From positions 1 through 21,472 of the forward strand of contig JAJZRK010000024.1 of NCBI GenBank assembly GCA_021802745.1: a DNA stretch of 21,472 bases, written 5' to 3'. The position numbers and the translations under genes are program-made. This stretch comes from a bacterium (GTDB lineage Bacteria > Gemmatimonadota > Gemmatimonadetes > Gemmatimonadales > Gemmatimonadaceae). This document shows positions 16,380 through 21,472 of this stretch, in pieces; the first letter of the stretch is position 1, and each line of letters starts with the position of its first letter. The notes beneath the pieces were generated by a model. It was not told the DNA's origin. It saw only the letters and a program-made list of their open reading frames with translations, and did not search any database.

Positions 16380-17396
16380 CTAGCGCGATCCTCGCACGGT
16401 GGCGAGCACGCGTTTCGTCCACCGGCGAAGACTCGTGTCCCAGCGGGCCATGGCGGCGAAGACCGGCGCCAGGCCGAGGCGCAGGAGGAAGACGCGCAGG
16501 TGCACGCGAAATCCTCCGTCGAGTTCGTAGAGCAACGGGACCAGCTCGGCGCGTTCGTCCGCGGTGATCCACGGCATGAAAACCGATGTCGCAAACCGCA
16601 CGGCAACGCGCGTGCGGGCCCGGTGCACGGGCGCCAGGCTCCAGCCGCGCCGCGTGAAGGCATCCACGAACGGTCCGTGAAAGAGCTGCGTGAGGCCGCG
16701 CAGGTGCATCGCCTTGCGGTGGTGCCGCGTCCCCTGCGCGTCGCCCCACACCCGATAGTGGGCCAGCACCTCGCTGACGTAGACGTTGCCGTAGCCGAGG
16801 TCCGCGAGCCGCACCGAGAGGTCGTAGTCCTCGGTGTAGCTCGGGCGCCCGTGATAGTAGTTGGCGCGGCGCAACGCCTCGGCGCGGAACATCAGGATGT
16901 TGGCGACCGTCTTGTACCCCTTCAGTGCATCGCGCAGCGCCTCATCGGCGCTCACGTACTCGCGCGGGCGGAACAGGTGGCTCACGCTCTGTACCACGTC
17001 GTTCGCGTCAATGACCGCCACCGACGAATGGGCGTACGCGGCGTCGGGATGGTCCACGAGCCGGGCGTGCAGCACGCGCACGTAGTCGGGGAGGAGCAGG
17101 TCGTCGGAATCGAGGCGCACGACGAAGCCGGCCGCCGGCTGCTTGAGCACCCACGAGGAGTTCTCGGCGATGCCGAGGTTTTTTTCGTGGCGATGATAGT
17201 GCACGCGCGGGTCGCGCGCGCTCAGGGCCGCCATGACGGCCGGCGTGTCGTCGGTGCTCGCGTCGTCCGACACCCAGACCTCGACGTGCGTGTGGCCCGT
17301 CTGGCGGAGCGCACTTTCCACGGCGCGACCCACAAACTGCGCCTGGTTGTACGTCGGGATGCAGACGGCGATGGTTGGCGAGTCGGCGCCGCTCAT
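16380..17396 (-). CDS. Glycosyltransferase family 2, convergent with the EPS operon
   Basis: A 338-aa GT-A enzyme. IAVCIPTYNQAQFV opens the fold, VSDDASTDDTP holds the first Asp pair, and HEKNLGIAENSSW is the well-conserved GT2 segment. VVRLDSDDLLLPDYV gives the metal site (D96, D98, D99), and SYTEDYDLSVRLADLG is the acceptor acidic motif. The C-terminal 100 residues are basic with no clear membrane helix. I chose ATG 17396; the frame extends to TTG 17435, adding 13 residues without family features. It lies tail-to-tail with the EPS operon and may add a side-branch sugar or act elsewhere, for example on lipopolysaccharide. The beta-barrel gene is 46 nt upstream on the same strand. Confidence 0.88.
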   Translation of the reverse strand: MSGADSPTIAVCIPTYNQAQFVGRAVESALRQTGHTHVEVWVSDDASTDDTPAVMAALSARDPRVHYHRHEKNLGIAENSSWVLKQPAAGFVVRLDSDDLLLPDYVRVLHARLVDHPDAAYAHSSVAVIDANDVVQSVSHLFRPREYVSADEALRDALKGYKTVANILMFRAEALRRANYYHGRPSYTEDYDLSVRLADLGYGNVYVSEVLAHYRVWGDAQGTRHHRKAMHLRGLTQLFHGPFVDAFTRRGWSLAPVHRARTRVAVRFATSVFMPWITADERAELVPLLYELDGGFRVHLRVFLLRLGLAPVFAAMARWDTSLRRWTKRVLATVRGSR

Positions 17397-17442
17397 CGCG
17401 TGCTCGCCCGGCAGGTCGTCACGGCGCGGTCTCAACCGGTGC

Positions 17443-18210
17443 CTAGCGCCACCCGATGCCCGCCGTCAAGCGCAGCCACATGCCGTCGGGTCCCACATCC
17501 GGTCCGCCGATCACCTTGCGTCCGTCGAGTTTCCACGCGGCGCGATTGGGCGCGATCTTCCTGCCGGTCCGGGCGCCGAACGTCAGGCCGAAGCGGTCAC
17601 CCACCGAGCGCAGCACCAGCCAGTCGGCGCCAACCGCCGGTTCGAACAGCAGGTAGGTGGCATCGAGCCTGGACGAGTAGTTCGGATGGAGGACGACGTC
17701 GGTGAAGCTGGGATCAACACCGGAGGGCGGTGCACCACCACCGTTCCGGTCGGAGAGTGTCACCGCCATCCGGCCGGCGCCAAGCCCGACCATCGGGTAG
17801 ACATTCAGGTGCCGTCCGGCCCACCAGGTGTACCCGACCTGGGCCAGGTAGAACTGACTCTTCAAGGCCGACGTGCGGCCTGCCGTGGGGTCGCCCTCCT
17901 CGCCAAAATCGGTCATCGCGAATTCGCCGCCGAAGATCATGCGGCCGAAGCCGAAGCGCGCGCCGCCACCGTAGGAGATGGCGTCGTTGGAGACGGCAAA
18001 GTAGTTGGCCGTGTCCAGCCGGGCGTTCAGGTCGCCGGTAAAGGCCACGCTGCCGCCGGAGCCGAAGAACACGGACGCAAACGGGAACGTCCCACCGGGG
18101 CCAACGCCTTCGCCGCGGGCGCCCTGGGCGACAAGGGGCGTGGCGGCGAGTGAGACGCCGAGTGCGAGGGCGGCGGCGCGTGTGAGAGCGGAGGACAATC
18201 GGTTCGTCAT
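17443..18210 (-). CDS. Outer-membrane beta-barrel protein, function unknown
   Basis: A 255-aa secreted protein. Residues 1-29 are a classical Sec signal peptide with an AQG-type cleavage region (ATPLVAQG). The mature part has alternating hydrophobic/polar strands, many Gly and aromatic residues, and ends in Arg after ITAGIGW-like residues (LRLTAGIGWR), as expected of a small beta-barrel of the OmpA/OmpW kind. Strands such as ISYGGGARFGFGRMIFGGEF and FYLAQVGYTWWAGRHLNVYP are typical. I cannot name a family. It lies upstream of the GT2 on the same strand with a 46-nt gap, so the two may share a transcript. No clear Shine-Dalgarno precedes ATG 18210; a hairpin lies in its leader at 18224-18238. 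Confidence 0.82.
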   Translation of the reverse strand: MTNRLSSALTRAAALALGVSLAATPLVAQGARGEGVGPGGTFPFASVFFGSGGSVAFTGDLNARLDTANYFAVSNDAISYGGGARFGFGRMIFGGEFAMTDFGEEGDPTAGRTSALKSQFYLAQVGYTWWAGRHLNVYPMVGLGAGRMAVTLSDRNGGGAPPSGVDPSFTDVVLHPNYSSRLDATYLLFEPAVGADWLVLRSVGDRFGLTFGARTGRKIAPNRAAWKLDGRKVIGGPDVGPDGMWLRLTAGIGWR

Positions 18211-18654
18211 GCGAGATCAGTCCCGGGGTGACGCCCCGCGTGGGCGAGACGTCCGTAAAGTAGCGCTGCAATCATCGAAGCGCGCCCCCGCGTCGCGCGC
18301 GAGTCCACACGGAGGTGGCGACTCTCTCCGACGATTCGCACCGCGAGCGCTGCCTCGAATTGCTGCACATCGGTCCGCGGCGCAGCGTGGCAGAAGATTG
18401 CGCGTCTCGGCCGTGAGCATCCGCGGCGAGCATTCGGCACCGCGCGTGAAACGCGATTAGCGGTAGTGGAGGGTGGCAGGCGAAGCATTTCTGCACGCGA
18501 ATGCCAGTTGGTTTGAAGATCACTCTTCGCGCTTCGCTGTCCGACGAATGGGCACGTACGCGATAATGTCGTAATAAACCGCTAATAGTGTCGCGATACT
18601 GGCGTTATAAATGATGCATGATCTGGAAGATTGTGCACTTGCGAGCAGCGAATC
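18211..18654. other. Intergenic region with hairpin and AT-rich zone
   Basis: About 440 nt without a supportable gene, lying downstream of the antiporter and upstream of the beta-barrel gene (both minus strand). A perfect hairpin, CGGGG-TGACG-CCCCG at 18224-18238, lies 13 nt before the beta-barrel start on the transcribed side and could affect its leader. Bases from about 18518 to 18620 are clearly AT-richer than the surroundings (29 G/C in 60 between 18541 and 18600) and hold TTATAAAT- and TAATAAA-like strings. I could not find a convincing -35/-10 pair on either strand, nor a T-tailed terminator for the antiporter. It probably contains the promoter of the beta-barrel gene. Confidence 0.5.
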
Positions 18655-20727
18655 TCACGTGCCGGCAACGTCGGTTCGCCGCCTCGTGAGCAACGCGATG
18701 GCCGCAGTCACCGCGTCGTGCGTGCCGGCCAGCGCGAGGACGTCGCCCACCCGGATCACGTCGCCGCCGCGCGGAATGAGGATGCGTTCCTCGCCGCGCG
18801 TGATGGCGAGCACGCCGGCACCGGTGCTCGCACGCACGTTGAGTTCGCGCAGCGTCTTGCCGGCGGCGACGTGCGTTTCGTCAATGGCCACGCCAACGGG
18901 CGCGCCCATTCCAGGCAGCAGTTCGTCGGCATGCGCGATGGGTTGCGGCACCGGATGCACGCCGGTCTCGGCCATCTGATGGCGCAGGGCCGAGACGAGC
19001 AGCTGCGCGCCAGCCTCCGCGTGCCCCTGCAGCGTCGTGGCGCTGTGCCAGACGAACGCACCAATGACCATGACGAGCAGGAGCAACGCCGCGGTGCCTC
19101 GCAGCGGCGGGAGGAAGGGCTGCGCGACGGCGACGACGGGTACGCCGACCAGCAGGAGGATGGCGCCCTGCAGGGAGACGGCGAGCGCGCGGCGGGGCGC
19201 GAAACCGAAATCGGCGCCGCGTTTGGGCAGTGGCAGCGCCCGCTCCGAGAGCAGGGTGGCGAGCGCCCGCGCCGTTCGGAACAGGCCGAGCACGAGCGGC
19301 GCGGCGGCGAGCGCCGCCAGCGCGAACACCATCAGTTGCGCGGCCTGTGGCCCCCCGCCGATCCACTGCTGCAGCAGCGCGATGCCGCGCGGCATCTCCA
19401 CCGCCGCGGCGATCACGATCGCGAGGAGCACCGTGACGTCGAGGAAGAGGAAGCCGACGAGTTGGCGGGCGCGGGAGCGGTGCTGTGGTGCTCCACCGCG
19501 GCGCATCGCCTCGAACCACGAGCCATACAGCGCCACGAAGGTCTGCAACGGCGCCGGCAAGGCCCGATCAATGCGCGCGGCGACCGTGGCGGAGGAGGCA
19601 ATGAGCGCCGGCGTGGCGAGCGTCGTGATGGCCGATGCGGCGACCACCACCGGCAGCAGGTGCTCGCCGACGGCGCCGGAGGCGGCGCCGACGCCGACGA
19701 TGATGAACGAGAACTCGCCGATTTGCGCCAGGCTCATGGCGGCGCGCACGCTCGTGCGGACGTCACGCCCGGACAGGAAGACCGCCACCGACACGGCCAC
19801 CGCCTTTCCGCCCATCACGACCGCGGTCATGACGGTCACCGCTGCCCAATGGCGCGCCACGAGGGCCGGGTCAATGGACATGCCGACCGCCACGAAGAAG
19901 ATCGCGGCGAAGAGGTCGCGCAGCGGGGCGATGAGCTTCGCGACGGTATGATGCGCCCCCGACTCGGCGACGAGCGCCCCCATGAGAAAGGCGCCCAGTG
20001 CCACCGAATACCCGAAGGCCACGGCGAGCAGCGCCGCCGCAAAGGCGAGCCCCACCGCCGTCACGAGCGTGGTTTCGTCGCGGCGCAGCCGCACCACGGA
20101 TCGCACGAAGCGCGGGACGACGAGCAGGCCGACTCCGATGAGCGCCGCGAGGAAGGTGGCGAGCTGGAGCGCCGTCCCGCCGAGCTCGCGGGCGGAGAGT
20201 GCGTGCCCGCTCCCGAGTGCGGAGAGGGCGGCGAGGAGGAGGATGGCGATGAGATCCTCGAAGACGAGGACGCCGAAGACCGTGTCGCGCACGGCCGGCT
20301 CGACGGGGCGTTCCCCGAACGCCCGCGCGATGATCGTCGTGGACGAGATGGCGACGATCGCGCCGGTGAAGATCGCCTCGCGCGGCGTCCAGCCGAGCAC
20401 TTCGGCCATCGCCACGCCGAGTCCGAACATCGCCGTCGTCTCGAGCAGGGCGACGAGCCCCGACACCGGCGCCATGCGCAGCATCCGGCGCAGCGAAAAC
20501 TCGAGGCCGATGGAGAACATGAGCAGGACGACGCCGACCTCGGCGAGCGACGCGACCGTGGCGGTGTCGGCGACGAGCGGCACGGGGACGTGCGGCCCGA
20601 CGATCATGCCGGCGAGCAGGTAGCCGAACACGACGGGGAGCCGGATGCGCTGGCAGAGGACCGTCGTGACCGCGGCCACGCTGCAGACGACGGCGAGCGT
20701 GTAGAGGAAGGAGCCGGAGTCGTGCAT
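18655..20727 (-). CDS. CPA2-family cation/proton antiporter with TrkA_C domain
   Basis: A 690-aa inner-membrane protein of the KefB/KefC-related CPA2 family, exchanging K+ or Na+ for H+. The first 375 or so residues form the Na_H_Exchanger domain with LPVVFGYLLAGMIVGPH, EVGVVLLMFSIGLEFSL, VAISSTTIIARAF, VFEDLIAILLL, LGAFLMGALVAES, FFVAVGMSIDP and SLAQIGEFSF. A second membrane part with about four helices follows (about 415-590), then a soluble TrkA_C-like regulatory domain (about 612-680: ETHVAAGKTLRELNV, RILIPRGGDVIRVGDVLALAG). The Rossmann TrkA_N domain of true Kef proteins is absent, so glutathione/NAD gating is unlikely. ATG 20727 (MHDSGSFLYTL) fits the family start; an in-frame ATG at 20766 would add 13 residues. 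It is unrelated to the EPS genes in function. Confidence 0.92.
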   Translation of the reverse strand: MHDSGSFLYTLAVVCSVAAVTTVLCQRIRLPVVFGYLLAGMIVGPHVPVPLVADTATVASLAEVGVVLLMFSIGLEFSLRRMLRMAPVSGLVALLETTAMFGLGVAMAEVLGWTPREAIFTGAIVAISSTTIIARAFGERPVEPAVRDTVFGVLVFEDLIAILLLAALSALGSGHALSARELGGTALQLATFLAALIGVGLLVVPRFVRSVVRLRRDETTLVTAVGLAFAAALLAVAFGYSVALGAFLMGALVAESGAHHTVAKLIAPLRDLFAAIFFVAVGMSIDPALVARHWAAVTVMTAVVMGGKAVAVSVAVFLSGRDVRTSVRAAMSLAQIGEFSFIIVGVGAASGAVGEHLLPVVVAASAITTLATPALIASSATVAARIDRALPAPLQTFVALYGSWFEAMRRGGAPQHRSRARQLVGFLFLDVTVLLAIVIAAAVEMPRGIALLQQWIGGGPQAAQLMVFALAALAAAPLVLGLFRTARALATLLSERALPLPKRGADFGFAPRRALAVSLQGAILLLVGVPVVAVAQPFLPPLRGTAALLLLVMVIGAFVWHSATTLQGHAEAGAQLLVSALRHQMAETGVHPVPQPIAHADELLPGMGAPVGVAIDETHVAAGKTLRELNVRASTGAGVLAITRGEERILIPRGGDVIRVGDVLALAGTHDAVTAAIALLTRRRTDVAGT

Positions 20728-20816
20728 CGCTGTGAGAGTGGTGCACGGCCCGCGCGGATGCAACATTTAGGGCGACCGCGCCCGACGTTGCGTTCTCACC
20801 CTCACGGTGCCAGTTG
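20728..20816. promoter_or_regulatory. Divergent intergenic region with an imperfect dyad
   Basis: These 89 nt separate the divergent antiporter and epimerase starts and must supply any promoters for both. GTGAGAGTG (20732-20740) and CACCCTCAC (20797-20805) form an inverted repeat with eight of nine matches, placed close to each start codon. No good sigma70 -35/-10 pair is visible on either strand. A shared operator is possible but unproven. Confidence 0.3.
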
Positions 20817-21472
20817 ATGCCGACGTCCCATCCCGCCGCGCCGCCGCTCCGCGGCGCCACCGTGCTGGTCACCGGGGGCGCGGGATTCGTCGGGTCGGCC
20901 ATCGCGCGGCGGCTCGTGGCGCCTGCGGTCGGCGCGCACGTGGTGGCGCTCGACAACCTGTCGCGACGCGGGAGCGAACTGAACGTGCCGCTGCTGATGG
21001 CGGCCGGGGTGGAGTTCCAGCGCGGTGACGTCCGCTCGCCCACCGATCTCGCCCTCGGCGGCCGCGCGATTGACCTGATCGTGGAGTGCGCCGCCGAACC
21101 CTCCGTGCTCGCCGGCTACGGCGGCGGCTCGCGATACGTCCTCGACGCGAACCTGGGCGGCCTGATGAACTGCCTCGAGCTGGCGCGTGAACGCCGCGCC
21201 CGGCTGCTGTTTCTCTCGACAAGCCGGGTGTATCCGGTGGCGGCCGTGAACGCGCTCGCGGTGCATGAGTCGGCGACACGCTTCGTGCTGGAGGACCAGC
21301 ACGGCGTGCCGGGGGCGTCGGCGCAGGGGATCAGCGAAGCGTTCCCTCTGGCGGGAACGCGCACCCTGTACGGCGCGACCAAGCTGGCCGGCGAACTCCT
21401 GCTCGCAGAGTATGCGGCGCTCGGCGTGGAATTCCTCATTGATCGCTTCGGCTTGGTTGCCTGCCCCGGTCA
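20817..21472 (+). CDS. CDP-paratose 2-epimerase-like SDR (5' part, cut by window end)
   Basis: An open frame of 218 codons with no stop before the edge. It encodes an extended short-chain dehydrogenase/reductase: NAD-binding TGGAGFVGS (19-27), LDNLSRRGSELN after beta2, GDVRSPTDL, and CAAEPSVLAGYGG. LSTSRVYPV has the Ser/Thr of the active site, and Y185-x3-K189 (YGATK) is the catalytic pair. DNLSRRGS and the STSRVY segment are hallmarks I associate with the CDP-paratose/tyvelose 2-epimerase group, so the substrate is probably a nucleotide-linked sugar; family membership is firmer than the substrate. ATG 20817 has no obvious Shine-Dalgarno. The product could supply a sugar for EPS or lipopolysaccharide. 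The C-terminal half, which holds the substrate-binding domain, is outside the window. Confidence 0.85.
   Translation, partial: MPTSHPAAPPLRGATVLVTGGAGFVGSAIARRLVAPAVGAHVVALDNLSRRGSELNVPLLMAAGVEFQRGDVRSPTDLALGGRAIDLIVECAAEPSVLAGYGGGSRYVLDANLGGLMNCLELARERRARLLFLSTSRVYPVAAVNALAVHESATRFVLEDQHGVPGASAQGISEAFPLAGTRTLYGATKLAGELLLAEYAALGVEFLIDRFGLVACPG

Noticed and set aside
17178..17186. A AAA AAC slippery heptamer in the minus-strand GT2 gene, a possible -1 frameshift site
   Set aside because: It encodes the conserved GT2 segment HEKNLG in frame, and the zero frame continues as a normal GT2 to its end, so programmed shifting is not needed.
17397..17435. TTG-initiated extension of the minus-strand GT2
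   Set aside because: Thirteen extra residues show no family similarity, and ATG 17396 gives a normal GT2 N-terminus.
18631..20817. 728-codon plus-strand open frame opposite the antiporter
   Set aside because: Its translation is almost entirely Arg, Glu, Asp, Gly and His, the shadow of a hydrophobic antiporter on the other strand.
1..21472. Insertion sequences, integrases, CRISPR arrays, tRNA and rRNA genes
   Set aside because: I found no transposase motifs, terminal repeats, regular repeat-spacer pattern or RNA gene signatures.

Overview
The window is a high-GC stretch of a probable Gram-negative (diderm) bacterium. A lipoprotein-type polysaccharide export (OPX) gene and a signal-peptide beta-barrel gene both imply an outer membrane. 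The base composition, the extracellular-polysaccharide (EPS) locus and a strict use of ATT before Asp codons made me think of Gemmatimonadota, but that placement is inference. I see no insertion sequence, integrase, CRISPR array, tRNA or rRNA.

Positions 58-16287 carry a single-direction Wzx/Wzy-type EPS operon. A sigma70-like promoter (58-85) and a leader of about 200 nt precede an initiating polyprenyl-phosphate sugar-phosphate transferase (298-1773). Next come an OPX lipoprotein (1839-2504), a Wzc-like co-polymerase/tyrosine kinase (2508-4877), an unrecognised membrane protein (4895-5542) and an O-antigen polymerase/ligase-like protein (5558-7045). The sugar-assembly block follows: a SAM methyltransferase, GT4, GT2, GT2, GT4, an unusual 1027-aa protein joining an AsnB-type amidotransferase to a whole GT4, and a last GT4 ending at 16287. 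Most genes from 7894 onward overlap by ATGA, which suggests translational coupling. In outline, the first transferase primes undecaprenyl phosphate, the GTs extend a multi-sugar unit, and the methyltransferase and amidotransferase would decorate it. The polymerase, Wzc and the OPX protein would polymerise and export it. No flippase (Wzx) and no tyrosine phosphatase lie within the window.

Positions 16380-18210 hold two minus-strand genes: a GT2 convergent with the operon, and a small outer-membrane beta-barrel protein. An intergenic stretch of about 440 nt follows, AT-rich near its far end. Positions 18655-20727 (minus) encode a CPA2-family cation/proton antiporter with a C-terminal TrkA_C domain. 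Divergent from it, 20817 to the window end is the 5' part of a CDP-paratose-2-epimerase-like SDR, cut by the edge, which suggests that nucleotide-sugar genes continue to the right.

The points most worth a second look are the AsnB-GT4 fusion, the unrecognised membrane protein between wzc and the polymerase, the 19-of-19 ATT bias in Ile-Asp pairs, and a 12-bp palindrome in the operon leader that recurs in altered form after the first gene. Two micro-ORFs at operon junctions also deserve a check.
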